A stretch of 64,000 nucleotides of DNA, taken from the NCBI GenBank assembly GCA_905221605.1, contig CAJNDS010002357.1, positions 336,331-400,330 on the forward strand, read 5' to 3'. Source of the stretch: Symbiodinium natans. Lineage: Eukaryota > Sar > Dinophyceae > Suessiales > Symbiodiniaceae. This document shows, one piece after another, positions 31,938 to 41,432 of the stretch. The position numbers and the translations under genes were made by a program. Position 1 is the stretch's first letter, and the number at the start of each line of letters is the position of its first letter. The notes beneath the pieces were generated by a model, which did not search any database, was not told the DNA's origin, and saw nothing but the letters and a program-made list of their open reading frames with translations.

Positions 31938-32020
31938 TTCTTCGCAGCTGCAGGAGGCCGTTGTTGGCCAGAGCCGAGGCTCGCACCTTTGCCTCGCTGT
32001 CGCCACTGTCGCTGTTGCGG
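31938..32020 (-). CDS. exon of the formin-like model (5'-most, 27 codons)
   Basis: 1 nt, 27 codons and 1 nt between GTAACAG and a GTAAATC donor. It reads RNSDSGDSEAKVRASALANN with strong third-position bias. It is polar and acidic and no domain is recognised. It heads a six-exon chain (31938, 31719, 31514, 31364, 30647, 30037) whose phases all match. Confidence 0.6.
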
Positions 32021-33858
32021 CTGTTACCTCGCACAGCGTGATCAATCAATCTCGTGGCCCAAATTTTCAGGGAACTGCAAAGTGCAATGAGATGATGGGC
32101 ATTGATGGGCCATCCGATCCCTTGAGAAAACCGAAGCCCGAACCGAAGCCCGAACCGAAGCCCGAAACCCTGAAGCCCTGCCGAATCTGGGGCTGCAGCA
32201 AGGGGCATCGCTGTCCTGGCTCCAGGAAGCAACTGTAGAGATCAAGGCTCGGCACAACTATCTGGGTGCTCCGCGGAGCTGTTGTTGAAGTTTCATTCTG
32301 AGCAGTGTGAGACTGTTGAGTCATCTGTCAAGCATGACACTCAGAGAAGCTTCGGCCCATCTGCTTTAGGTTTCGAAGGTTCCTCCACGGGCCCTGGTGC
32401 TCCCACCAGAACTCAGAAAACTGGACGCCATTTCTTGGAACGAAATATGGGGATGTCACGGGACGTCTTCCGGCTTTGTGTGATTTGGGGGGGGGGGGGG
32501 GGAGGAGGAGCGAGTGCGCGAGTGAAAGCTACCAATTGCTGTACAGAGGTCTTTTTCTTGAAGATGACATCTTGCATTGTAATATGTCATCACTCACTCT
32601 CTGGCACTTTTGGGCCGTTGTATGGGGAGCACAAAGCAGGCACCCCACCTCGAATCCCCTCCCCAACACCTCCTGACCACTTGCGGCTGACATGGGTACC
32701 CTCCCTAGCCAACACGTGTGCCCCCCCCAGGCCGAGGCGGGTCGCGTAGCGTTAAAATTATGACAGGTGAGGTGAACACGCGAGTCATGAAGGTACCGCA
32801 TGAAGGGAACAACACCCCAAACTCCTGGACCCTGAACTAACCCAAAGACCCAACCTCTCCTAAATTCTCCTAAAAGAGCTAGTAATATCCTGGTCTGTTC
32901 ACCTCATTCACAAGGTACCTCTGATAGGGGCTCTTGTTCACCCATCACACCTTGAGACCCAACCTCCGCTGCTAAGAACCCAACATAGGAAACCGTACCA
33001 TCATGAGTCAAGGAGTGCCATGGTAAGGGAAGGACTCCAGGCCAGGCTGAAAGAAAGCAGCTTTCTTGACTTCTTTGCTATGAACTCAATCAAGTACCTT
33101 CCTAAACGCTCCTAAACACTACACCCGCTGCAGCCCGAAGGAGGCCTTGTTGGCAGCCACAAAGTCTTTGGGCCTGGCTGGACTCGCCATGATCATTGAA
33201 CCCCCTTTGGGCCTGGGGAGTGAGCAGTTCTCAAGCCTTGCGAAAGCACGAAATACCCTCAGCTAGTCTTCTGCCCACGAATTCGTCAAGACGTTGTTCT
33301 CATCGTGACAAGCACAGGACTGCAGTTGAGGAGGTGCCTCTTACGCTATGGATACACGACCGAGACATGGGACTTCGACATCATGTCTGCCGCGCGAACT
33401 GAAGAACTCCATATGCACGCCTGAAGGAAAAGCCGTCCACTCCAAGTATGGGTACCATTCTGCAACTCCTTTTAGTACTCACAACCTCGACCCTATGGGG
33501 GCTCAAAGACGAGACCCGACTCTGACGGTAAACTCTTGCAAGCTCGATGCCCGACATTCCTGAAAGCCTCCTGAAAGCTTGAACCCCACCTACAGACCTA
33601 CAGGACCTGCACCTATGCCCACACATGTTACAGCGTGGCTGGGCGCCATGCTTCGCATCGGAGGTCGCAAGCCAGTCCTCCTTGTCCTAGCCGGGTTCAG
33701 GCAATAGCTCTGAAGCCCCAATCGCAAGTCCTCACACCAAGCCCTGACTTGTAGCTCCTCCAAGCATCAAGCCCTCTACGGCTTGTAGGGGCTACCCAAA
33801 AAGAACTCTAAACAGCCTCCGTGCCCAAACCCCAGCAGTCCTCAAGCCAAAGGCGGAC
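32021..33858. other. no assigned gene; proline-codon repeat and poly-G
   Basis: An ACCGAAGCCCGA triplet repeat (32,130-32,166) lies next to frames that read naturally on both strands (plus CRIWGCSKGHRC, minus LDLYSCFLEPGQRC), and strand could not be decided. A poly-G run lies at 32,486-32,502. The rest has no exon signal. Confidence 0.4.
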
Positions 33859-33955
33859 CTGCGTTGGCACCCTCTCGCGCCCACGCTCGAAGATGTCGTA
33901 GACCTCGTAGCCTTCCTGCTCCTGGAGGTGGCGCCTCAGAGGACGACCATGGGGG
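33859..33955 (-). CDS. exon candidate (32 codons)
   Basis: 1 nt plus 32 codons from a TTTTTTGGCAG acceptor to CAG|GTCCGC. Almost every codon ends in G or C. It reads LQEQEGYEVYDIFERGRE. Probably the downstream part of the 34-36.8 kb minus gene. Family unknown. Confidence 0.6.
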
Positions 33956-34149
33956 CTGCCAAAAAATAAGGTTGGGCTCTTTTCGCTCTTTCACAGTCTT
34001 TCACGCTGCTAATTCACACGCGAGCTCATTCACGCAGTGCCGGGAACTTGGAGTCGGGCAGAAGGTCGAGGACGTTGAAGTCATCGTTGGCCTTGCCACG
34101 ACCCCTACACTAGCCGTACATCAAGCCTGAGCCTGCAAGGACTGGCTCC

Positions 34150-34279
34150 TTAGGTGGGCGCAATCCACGTGCTGCAGGGAGCCTTGTCGCTGACTGCCTT
34201 GCCATCTTTGTCGGCCTCCGCAGCTACCTTGGCGTCGCTGGCCTGGGCGGCTACGGGAGACATGTGCAGAAAGACCTGG
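34150..34279 (-). CDS. exon candidate, Ala/Lys/Asp-rich
   Basis: After ATGACCAG it reads VFLHMSPVAAQASDAKVAA and then EADKDGKAVSDKAPC to a stop at 34,150. A donor (AAG|GTAGCT) inside could end it earlier. G/C third positions support coding. Unknown function. Confidence 0.45.
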
Positions 34280-34399
34280 TCATGCAATTGCCCCATGTAG
34301 TCCCATGTAGTCCCATGCATATTCAGAATCCCATGAAGCCCCGCTCTGTGAGGTGCTGGCGCCCTTGCTTCCCCTGGTTGGGACGCGCCAACCCTGAAA

Positions 34400-34529
34400 T
34401 GGCCAAACCCACGGTGCAGCCCACGCTTGAGGCGATTCCTTTCGGAAATGGCCCCTTTTGGGGAACAAGCCGGCTCGCGACGGCTTTGAGAAGATCGAGA
34501 AGCAGTTCCGTCGAACAGACACAAAAGGT
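34400..34529 (-). CDS. exon candidate in the 34-36.8 kb minus model
   Basis: The acceptor TTTGACAG and 2 leading nt complete the codon left by exon 34977-35064. It reads LLCLFDGTASRSSQSRRE and a basic continuation. The donor is uncertain, so the 3' end is approximate. Confidence 0.45.
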
Positions 34530-34976
34530 CTGTCAAACAGGCCTTGTCTTGTCCTTCTCTGGAGTTCTGACTTCCACCATCCCGGGCTCTGCAGCTCAAG
34601 AGTTTGAGCAGTTGAGGCTGCCCCTTGTCTCGCACTCAACGACCATGCTGTCTTTCCAGGTTTCCGCTCACACTCTCATGCCGCACTCCAACCACAATTG
34701 ACTCTAACAATTGTCAAGGAATCTACTCAGACCTGTTCCGAGAAATGTCGTGAATCTTGTGCACCATTGCAGCAACCCCAAACTACCAAGCCCCGTTCCC
34801 CAAAGGCCCTGACGGCGTCGGAGTGCGAGCTTCCCATAGCTTCGGAGGCCCCATCGGCAGGCGGCAAGCAGGATTGAAATCGGGGAGTTTTGGGGGGGCT
34901 TGCGAGAGGCTTGCGGGCTGGCTTTGGATGTGTCCCAAGAAAAGCTTGGGGCTCCAAGATCTCGTAAGCGCGAGAC

Positions 34977-35064
34977 CTCCTCTGGTCCTTAAGAACTTCT
35001 CGACGTCTAAGATCTCACGAGGGGGGGTTGCAGGCTCCTGGCGCCTCTTGATCAAGACTCTTGC
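34977..35064 (-). CDS. exon candidate in the 34-36.8 kb minus model (29 codons)
   Basis: Phase 0 start after CCTCGCAG, ending with 1 nt at GGAG|GTCTCG. It reads ARVLIKRRQEPATPPREIL and then DVEKFLRTRG. It follows exon 35466-35630 in phase. Confidence 0.55.
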
Positions 35065-35465
35065 CTGCGAGGAGCGCCTGCGCCCTACATCGATCCCCAA
35101 AAACCTCTGCTAAGTCCCCGTTTGGAAACGCCCAGGCTTTGGCTTCAAATCCCAGCTTCAGCCAGCTGGACCTGTCCACAATTCCTTAAGTTCTCGAGTT
35201 TCACTTCCGAGCCCAACTCGGACCTCTCCAGGCTCGCGCGGTTCTATCGAGGTCTTTACTGCAGAGAGCACTACGCAGGATCTCGACCTGAGGCCAAGGG
35301 CTTCCAAGAGTCAGAAAAGAAGTGATGCGAACCGTTGGTCGGTGCCTTCATGAAAGCATTCCAAGCCCCCAACAATCCACGCACAAAGCACACCCGCAAA
35401 AGCCCAATCTCCAAAGTCCTTTCAATGCGGAAAGCACTGTGAGCCAATTCCCGCGGCCCTCACAC

Positions 35466-35630
35466 CACAAAAACTGCCTCGAACGACGCGGCAAAGAGGA
35501 TCTTGCTGTCTTCGAAGCCCCACCGAGGGTTCCGGTCGTTGGAGATGCGGCCGGTTTGCATCAGCGGCTTCTGGCGCAGCGGGAGGCAGAGCATTGAGTT
35601 CATAGTTGGGGCTTCTTGATACCCAAATGC
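35466..35630 (-). CDS. exon in the 34-36.8 kb minus model (55 codons)
   Basis: Phase 0-0 between GGAGCAG and GTG|GTGTGA. Third-position G/C is about 85 percent in its second half. It reads LCLPLRQKPLMQTGRISNDR, then NPRWGFEDSKILFAASFEAV. No family is recognised. It joins 35709-35764 upstream and 34977-35064 downstream without a frame break. Confidence 0.65.
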
Positions 35631-35708
35631 CTGCTCCGAGGCCCTGCATCCGACTGCTACTCTCCAGCAAGCCCCCTGAAAGCTCCGGCTGCAATTCTGG
35701 GAGCCCAC

Positions 35709-35764
35709 CTTTCGCCAGGCCCCCTGCACGTCGTTCCGCACCCACAAAAGTGCCTTCGGATCAC
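35709..35764 (-). CDS. exon in the 34-36.8 kb minus model (18 codons)
   Basis: 2 nt plus 18 codons, CACCTCAG acceptor and AAG|GTGGGC donor. It reads DPKALLWVRNDVQGAWRK. The first 2 nt complete the Gly codon begun at the end of exon 36024-36141. Confidence 0.6.
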
Positions 35765-36023
35765 CTGAGGTGATGCTTTTGCAGTGTCAAGAATTCGGAA
35801 CGCAGCTCGTTTCAAGACCGTAGGGCTTGCGAGGTCTGGGTGTTCGTGCGCTCCTTGTTTGGCTTTCGCGTTTGCCTTCGAGGTTCCGGAGGCCTCAGAT
35901 GCACATCTGTCGAGACCTCTTGCCACCCATTTGTACCCTCCCATAGCCAACCGTGCATGGGTGACCCAAAACTTCTGTGAAGACCCGCCTCTGGAAGTAG
36001 GTCCCCCTCGAGGGACACCAAAC

Positions 36024-36141
36024 CTTCCGAGGGTTTGTTGCAGGGGTCTTCACAGTCTCCACAGGCCCAGCGGAACAGTCGGTCGCAGGCCCCCGCCCAG
36101 CAGCCTGGCAATCCAATTTCGGTCCTCATTTCCTTGAAGCT
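36024..36141 (-). CDS. Cys-rich exon in the 34-36.8 kb minus model (39 codons)
   Basis: Phase 0 start after AGATCAG, ending with 1 nt before GTTTGG. It carries seven cysteines including LPGCWAGACDRLFRWACGDC and EDPCN. It could be a disulphide or metal-binding segment but matches no pattern I can name. MITE copy 10 lies in the preceding intron. Confidence 0.6.
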
Positions 36142-36199
36142 CTGATCTTGGCACCCACGCTGCCCCAATTAGTATCGGCAAGACCCCAGCAGCATCGAC

Positions 36200-36289
36200 G
36201 GGGTTTACCAAAAGAGGGGAATATAGATCCCCAAATAGGAAGATTCTCTCATAATCAGGACCGCATAAGGACCCCCGAATTTCGCAAAC
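36200..36289. mobile_element. MITE-like intron element, copy 10
   Basis: GGGGTTTACCAAAAGAGGGG is one end and ACCCCCGAATTTCGCAAAC the other, both diverged. It lies in the intron between exons 36547-36839 and 36024-36141, next to a short CCCTAAA tract (36,318-36,350). Confidence 0.6.
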
Positions 36290-36546
36290 GAGAGGACACG
36301 AAAAGTTGCTGTTGTTAACCCTAAACCCTAAACTTTAAACCCTCAACCTCACGCCCCTTGCAGCCTGAGTCGGGAATCCTCACGACATGATCCCAATTGC
36401 AGACGCGAATGCCTTGAACCATGAACAACCCAAACCCCACTGGTATCTAATTGAAGTTGCATGGTCCCTTAGTATGGGCCCTTAGAAGGGGGCCCCTCAC
36501 ATACCCTATACAACCATGACACTACCCTTAGATGGTAGATCCTACA

Positions 36547-36839
36547 TCAAAACCCAAACGAGGGGATGCTTTGCGAGGGGCAGTCTTTCATCTTCTTGGC
36601 ATCGGCGCGCCTTAAGCGCTCGGCCTCGTAGAAATCGAGGGGCCCCAGGAACGAGTTTTGGGATGACGAGTTGGGTTTGTGCTTCGGGGCACTGCGGTCA
36701 GGCTTGGTCTGATCTTCTAAGAAAAAGTACTCTTGTCCCTGCGCTTGCTTCTTCGTTCCGCTAGCCTCGTCCCCTCCCCCCTTTGCCTTGGGCCGGTTGC
36801 GATGTGATTTGGATTCTAAAACGGCCTTGACCCTACGAT
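36547..36839 (-). CDS. large exon candidate, Lys/Ser-rich (5'-most of the 34-36.8 kb model)
   Basis: It opens after ACTGGCAAG and reads RRVKAVLESKSHRNRPKAKG, a basic polar linker, EYFFLEDQTKPDRSAPK and then FYEAERLRRADAKKMKD. The stop at 36,547 or an earlier non-GT donor ends it. It is natural and coding-like throughout. Unknown family. Confidence 0.5.
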
Positions 36840-37327
36840 CTTGCCAGTTTTGCGGGATGAGACCCAGACAAAACCCGGTGACAAAAGCAGATCCTGCACC
36901 TTTAGCTCCTGTGTGCCTGGGCCTCTTCCCGCAGCACGGCTGCACATGGATACGTGGAGATGCGCATTGACATGGACACATCTAATTCAGTGCATGAAAG
37001 GGCGCACCCGCTCAATGCGGACGGTCAAGATCCCGCTGTGCTTGTGCTCCTGCAGTCCGCATAAACTTCCTTGAATCAGAGATGTGTAGGCCTGTGCGCC
37101 AAGGCGGCCCCGTGGAAACCCTCGGTGTCCTGCTGAAGTGCTCGACCCTTGATGTCCTCTGCCAGCTGGTCCTCGAACAGGTTCGTGTGACAATGGTATA
37201 AAACTTCCGTAGGCTACTCACAAACTGGAAGATTAGGTGGAAGGGACGTCCTAGTCGGGTTACCAGGTTGCCGAATTCGAGGCTTAGGTTTGGGATGCCA
37301 ATTCTCTAGACCCTCGACGTTCTGCCC

Positions 37328-37402
37328 TCAGTCCTTGAACCAGGTGGTGAGAATCCTCTTGATCTTCTCTTCAGTGATTCCAAGCCTCGGGGCTACGATG
37401 GG
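37328..37402 (-). CDS. terminal exon of the C2-like gene (24 aa + stop)
   Basis: After CTTCCAAG in phase 0 it reads PIVAPRLGITEEKIKRIL and ends TTWFKD-stop. Codon bias is strong. It joins exon 37763-37828 in phase across an intron that contains the GCTCTCAGT minisatellite. It marks the 3' end of the gene that extends to about 43 kb. Confidence 0.6.
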   Translation of the reverse strand, partial: PIVAPRLGITEEKIKRILTTWFKD

Positions 37403-37475
37403 CTTGGAAGCCGGTATCCTCTTTGGAGAAGCTGGAAGGACCGCACACTGCAAGCGGGCAACTTTCATCATGCAC

Positions 37476-37645
37476 ATGCACGCTCTTAGTGCTCTCAGTG
37501 CTCTCAGTGCTCTCAGTGCTCTGTGCTCTCAGTGCTCTCAGTGCTCTCAGTGCTCTCAGTGCTCTCAGTGCTCTCAGTGCTCTTAGTGCTCTTAGTGCTC
37601 TTAGTGCTCTTAGTGCTCTTAGTGCTCTTAGTGCTCTTAGTGCTG
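37476..37645. repeat. 9-bp minisatellite (GTGCTCTCA / GTGCTCTTA)
   Basis: About nineteen tandem nonamers in two homogeneous blocks (CTCTCAGTG then CTCTTAGTG), intronic. In-frame translations (SALSALSAL, RALRALRAL) are artefacts of the repeat. Confidence 0.95.
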
Positions 37646-37762
37646 TGTGCATGTGTCTACGCCAAGCTCTCTTCACCATGGGAACAAGTTTCCGGATGTT
37701 TTGGCCGTGTGTGCAGATTTCCAGGCCTAATGCGACTGGAAACCTGGACACCGAGCCCTCAC

Positions 37763-37828
37763 CCCTCTGGGACCACCCAGCCCCTTGAAGAACTCGTCCT
37801 TCAACTTGATCGGAGTCTTGTCCTCGAC
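37763..37828 (-). CDS. exon of the C2-like gene (22 codons)
   Basis: Phase 0-0, ACCTGAG acceptor and GGG|GTGAGG donor. It reads VEDKTPIKLKDEFFKGLGG. Lys/Asp/Glu-rich. Confidence 0.55.
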
Positions 37829-37928
37829 CTCAGGTAGGCTTATAGCTTCCAAAGAGCTCTCAGCGAGTTGAGACTGCTGCCTTTCGGGTACTGCCAGGAA
37901 GCTTCGCTCAGTCGTTGTCCTTGCTCAC

Positions 37929-38062
37929 TTCCTGACATGTGCAGGCTGTCAACATCAGGGCGCCCGACCATGGTCTGCCGGATGTTTCGCACCGTTCGGT
38001 GCTTCTCGATGATCGCTTCCTTCCGAGGGTATGGGCTTGGGAGCTCCAGGTTCTTCCTCAGG
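37929..38062 (-). CDS. exon of the C2-like gene (44 codons)
   Basis: GGGTTTCAG acceptor and consensus donor (GGAA|GTGAGC), with 1 nt, 44 codons and 1 nt. It reads LRKNLELPSPYPRKEAIIEK and then HRTVRNIRQTMVGRPDVDSL. Strong codon bias. Family unknown. Confidence 0.6.
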
Positions 38063-38753
38063 CTGAAACCCTTTGTGGTATCTTGACCCAGTCCACCGGG
38101 CATCGAGAGAAGCCCGCAGCACCTTCCCGAACACTCCAAACCACTCCTGGCAAAAGCCTTGATAACTTGACACAAGGTTTTGTACAATACTGCAACTTCA
38201 AATAAGCCCTAGAGTCCTAAAGGCCCTGAAGCCTTCGGATCGCCCGGCACTCCCAACGGCCCTCACCCATGTCTAACCCCAAGCTGCCCTAAGCCTAAGC
38301 AAAATGCTGCCTGGTATTTTGTGAGCTCGCCCTCCTTCAGCACCTTGGCCCTTGGCGAGGGTTCAGGGTTCAGGGCTCAGGGCCTGCAAGTTTTTGCGCA
38401 GGGAGATCGGCATTTGAGAACCTTAGGGCGAATCTTAGGGTGTGGGCTTCTGGAGGCAGTAGCCGCCAGTCTATCTAGATCTTGGGATTGAAGCCCATCC
38501 GCCCAGCCCTAACCCCTAAAACTGCTCAATTCAACTCCAAAGCTCGAGGTGCTTGGGCGTAGGAAGGCTTCGGGACTTCGCGCTTACGTGAGCTTGACGA
38601 GGCCCCTCACACGAAGACATACACCATGTCGCGGCCGGAAACACTAATTATCACTAATTCGTTCGTAGCAGCCTGGGGCCGGGATTACAAGTAGGGACAA
38701 GAGCTACAATCAACTACAAATACCTTCCCCCGACTTGCAACTAAAGGGTTTAC

Positions 38754-38859
38754 CCAGCACAGACCCCCAGCTCCGATGCAGGGCCCCAGCTTGACGTTCT
38801 TTGCCTCGAGCATCTGGAGCCACGTCTCCACATCAACGTCCAGCCCTTGCGAGCGCGAG
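38754..38859 (-). CDS. exon of the C2-like gene (35 codons)
   Basis: It follows TGTCATTAG (or an AAG 14 nt later) and ends TGG|GTAAAC. It reads LDVDVETWLQMLEAKNVKLG and then PCIGAGGLC. Nearly all third positions are G/C. The upstream intron would be only about 50 nt. Confidence 0.6.
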
Positions 38860-38910
38860 CTAATGACAAGAAGCAAAAGCAAACCGGCAAGAAAGCTTCC
38901 CAAACATGAC

Positions 38911-39041
38911 TCGCGCCGGATGCTTTTCCAAAGCATTGTAGGCATGGCTCTTGTCGGTGTGGTCCGCTCCCCCTGAATCCCGCCTCTTCCCTCGATCGTA
39001 GGATAGTTCCAGCTGACGGACAGGAAGATGTCACCGGTCAC
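38911..39041 (-). CDS. C2-terminal-strand exon with apparent frameshift
   Basis: It opens phase 0 after GTGCTAG and reads VTGDIFLSVSWNYPTIEG, like the last beta-strand of a C2 domain (G-I-L-V-W pattern). After about 55 nt the coding signal moves by +1 frame and reads GADHTDKSHAYNALEKHPAR up to a GTCATG donor. The switch coincides with a G5 run, so a one-base homopolymer error or a real frameshift is likely. Confidence 0.5.
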
Positions 39042-39611
39042 CTAGCACACTGTTGAGGCGCAGTCTGAGAGAAGGAAGTCAGCCCGAAAGCCAGCGCAGC
39101 TTCTGCAAATGCCCGGCACACAGACTCCACGAGTCTCAGCTCCCATTGCAACCATCACGGACTTACGAGAGGCCTTCTTGTTCGGGTCCGTGCCGTCGTC
39201 CTTCAGATCCTTTTTGGGGTCCATTCGGGAGGGCCTGCCAGCACACGCGAACGGTGAAAAGCTTTGATGTAGGGCAGAGTGGGAGCTGGATGAGATGTTA
39301 AAGGCCTTGAGCGGCTTATCGTTGAACTGATCCTCTAAGAGGGAGTTTTGGTGTGGAGCCCACGGTTCAAGAGTGGCTTGACTTCAATTCGGGATTAGGA
39401 CTGCAGCCTTCGAAACAGGGAACTGAGTCAGTGACCCGTTCTCCGCGTCCGTGCGATAGTCTACTGGTTGGAGTGGCAGCACAATGTCCTCACGCAGGGG
39501 CGTGCGTCTAGGGCTTGGGCGGCTTGGGCGGCTTGGGCGGCTTTTCGCAGCTTGGGTGCAGCATGGGCGGCTTGGGATTTTAAGGGCTTTCCAGCTGTGA
39601 TCCGCACGTCC

Positions 39612-39684
39612 GTGATCGTCCGTGGTGGAGCCCTAGGCCGTCCTTGGGGCGTGCCCCGAACTCGGAGAGTGGCGGCAGCCACGC
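39612..39684 (-). CDS. C2-domain-like exon, second part
   Basis: It starts at GCCAG|GCGTGG in phase 0 and reads WLPPLSEFGARPKDGLGL. It continues the C2 strand of exon 39845-39971. The donor is not resolved, so the 3' end is approximate. GCGTGG occurs at both intron boundaries. Confidence 0.5.
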
Positions 39685-39714
39685 CTGGCATTCCATACAC
39701 TTTCCCCTTCTGCA

Positions 39715-39812
39715 CCCCCTTACTCCCCTGATATAGACCCCCAAGGAGTAGGATCCCCTTATCATAAGGACCCCAATAAGGCAGCCCCAAAAAATCGCAG
39801 CCCCGAAATCCC
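39715..39812. mobile_element. MITE-like intron element, copy 11
   Basis: The family core (ATATAGACCCCCAAGGAGTAGG, then CCTTATCATAAGGACCCC) is clear, with eroded ends. It occupies most of the 160-nt intron 39685-39844, whose two splice junctions share the direct repeat GCGTGG. Confidence 0.7.
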
Positions 39813-39844
39813 CTTTTGCACCCTTTACCCCCCTTACTCCACGC

Positions 39845-39971
39845 CTCTCCGAGGAAGTCCATCCCCAAGAAGTCGGAGTCCCAGACCTCCGCAAGGCGTG
39901 GTGAGAGCACGCCATCGTCTTCCAATCGAGTCGGCCGAAGCCCGCACCCAATGAACAACTCCATCCTCAGT
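39845..39971 (-). CDS. C2-domain-like exon (42 codons)
   Basis: 1 nt plus 42 codons from AAGAAG to a GC donor (GAG|GCGTGG). It reads ELFIGCGLRPTRLEDDGVL and then VWDSDFLGMDFLGEA, the characteristic C2 motif (aromatic-D-x-D...DFLGE) found around the third calcium-binding loop. C2 domains bind membranes or proteins, often with Ca2+. Joining to 39612-39684 gives an uninterrupted C2 strand. The rest of the domain is spread over unseen exons. Confidence 0.6.
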
Positions 39972-40500
39972 CTTCTTTTGCTGAGGCCTTGTCTCGGGTT
40001 CTTTGTTTGAGAGAACTCAGCCTTTTGCTCTCTCTGTGACTCTGTCACGCACCTCTCTTCTTTTTCCCCATGAGTTTTTCTCCACCAAGCCTTAGTGCTT
40101 AAAACCAAGCACTTTCCCCGAAAGCAGCAAAATGTCTCGGCAGCATCAAAGCCCGAAAAGTGTGCCAAGCGTGGCGAAAAGCGTGACGCGCCAGCATTGG
40201 GCGGACTGCCACGTGAAGGCAGCATTTGGCTCGCAGCAGAGAATCACATCAAAATCACAGAGCTCTTGTAGACTTGAATATGGCTACCTGTGGGTTGCGC
40301 AGGGCGTACATGGCGGTTCCTTTTCCGCCGTCGGTGCCGACGTCTGTGTGCACATCCATAAGTTCACTGTCTGCAGGTTGCAGAACATGTGCAAAGACAT
40401 CTATCCACCCACCTGCGCTCCATGTGCGGAGCGGGAAAACTTCTTTCGTCCCTTCGCGCGTTCCTCTTCCCCTTCCGATTCCATTCTTCTCCTCTTCTCG

Positions 40501-40603
40501 TTAGCACTTCTTTCGGACGGTCTCTTCGTCCAACTTGGCCTCAATCAGCAGCGACTGGCCGATGTTGACAGACTCCTGGCAGACCAGGCAGCCACCCGCA
40601 AGG
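40501..40603 (-). CDS. exon of the C2-like gene region (Cys-containing)
   Basis: CTTTTCTGCAG acceptor and 1 nt, then LAGGCLVCQESVNIGQSLLI and EAKLDEETVRKKC to a stop. A GT donor after DEET may end it earlier. The spacing of the cysteines vaguely recalls a saposin-B start, but one partial exon is not enough. It joins exon 40765-40823 exactly (CA|C codon). Confidence 0.55.
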
Positions 40604-40764
40604 CTGCAGAAAAGCTGAAGCCCTTGTCCCTTTCAGCCTACAGCTTGGGGTCGCACACACCTACCTGCCATCTTTACTGAAAGCCCGATCCTTGCATATT
40701 CCTCCAGGAAGCTGGCTTTACCCATTGCGGAGACCCCGGCTTTTCAGTGTTCCAACAAAAGTAC

Positions 40765-40823
40765 TGCAGGAGGTCCTCCAACTCCTGGAACACGTCGTCG
40801 TGGTGTGGATCCATGATTGTCAC
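40765..40823 (-). CDS. exon of the C2-like gene region (19 codons)
   Basis: TCTGCTAG acceptor, 19 codons and 2 nt before a GTACTT donor. It reads MDPHHDDVFQELEDLL, acidic and helical. Confidence 0.5.
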
Positions 40824-41029
40824 CTAGCAGAGTTCTGTACAACCTCTCTCAGACCTCTAAGCGACATGTACAGTTTTGAAAGTCATCTCCCAAGGAAGAG
40901 TGTTGAATTGCAACATGTGAGAATGTGGTGGATTCGGGGCTTTGGGACTAGTGACTAGACGCCCAGCTTGATACTGATCTGCCCCTGCTCTGTTCCTGCT
41001 TTAGGAGCCGAGGGCATTAGCCCAAGCCC

Positions 41030-41345
41030 CCAAACCCCCAGGACCAAGCCACAAGCCCAAGCCCCCAAGCCGCAGACCCTAGCCCCGAATACTACACCCC
41101 AAGTCGTAGGCCTCGGGCTTCAGGCCTAAGCCTCAAGCCTCAAGCCTCAAGCCTCAAGCCTCAAGCCCCAAGCCCCAAGCCCCAAGCCCCAAGCCCCAAG
41201 CCCCAAGCCCCAAGCCCCAAGCCCCAAGCCCCAAGCCCCAAGCCCCAAGCCCCAAGCCCCAAGCCCCAAGCCCCAAGCCCCAAGCCCCAAGCCCCAAGCC
41301 CCAAGCCCCACTCCTCACGCCTCACGCCTCACGCCTCACACCTCA
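41030..41345. repeat. 7-bp AAGCCCC minisatellite
   Basis: About 25 perfect AAGCCCC heptamers (41,164-41,309) are flanked by AAGCCTC, CACGCCT and other variants. The heptamer length matches the telomere-like repeats of the window but the sequence differs. Confidence 0.9.
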
Positions 41346-41367
41346 AGCCCAAGTCAAGTCCCAAAAC

Positions 41368-41432
41368 TGCCCGGTGCCCAGGGTCGCCTCCAGCGGGATG
41401 GGCCGTGTCTCGTGCAGCACGTGCCTTTGATG
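41368..41432 (-). CDS. exon with kinase-like LGTG motif
   Basis: Phase 0 start after CCAAGCAG, 21 codons and 2 nt before GTTTTG. It reads RHVLHETRPIPLEATLGTG with almost all codons G/C-ending. An ATLGTG end resembles the glycine-rich loop start of AGC-type protein kinases, but the remaining kinase motifs are absent nearby. Family not claimed. Confidence 0.5.
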
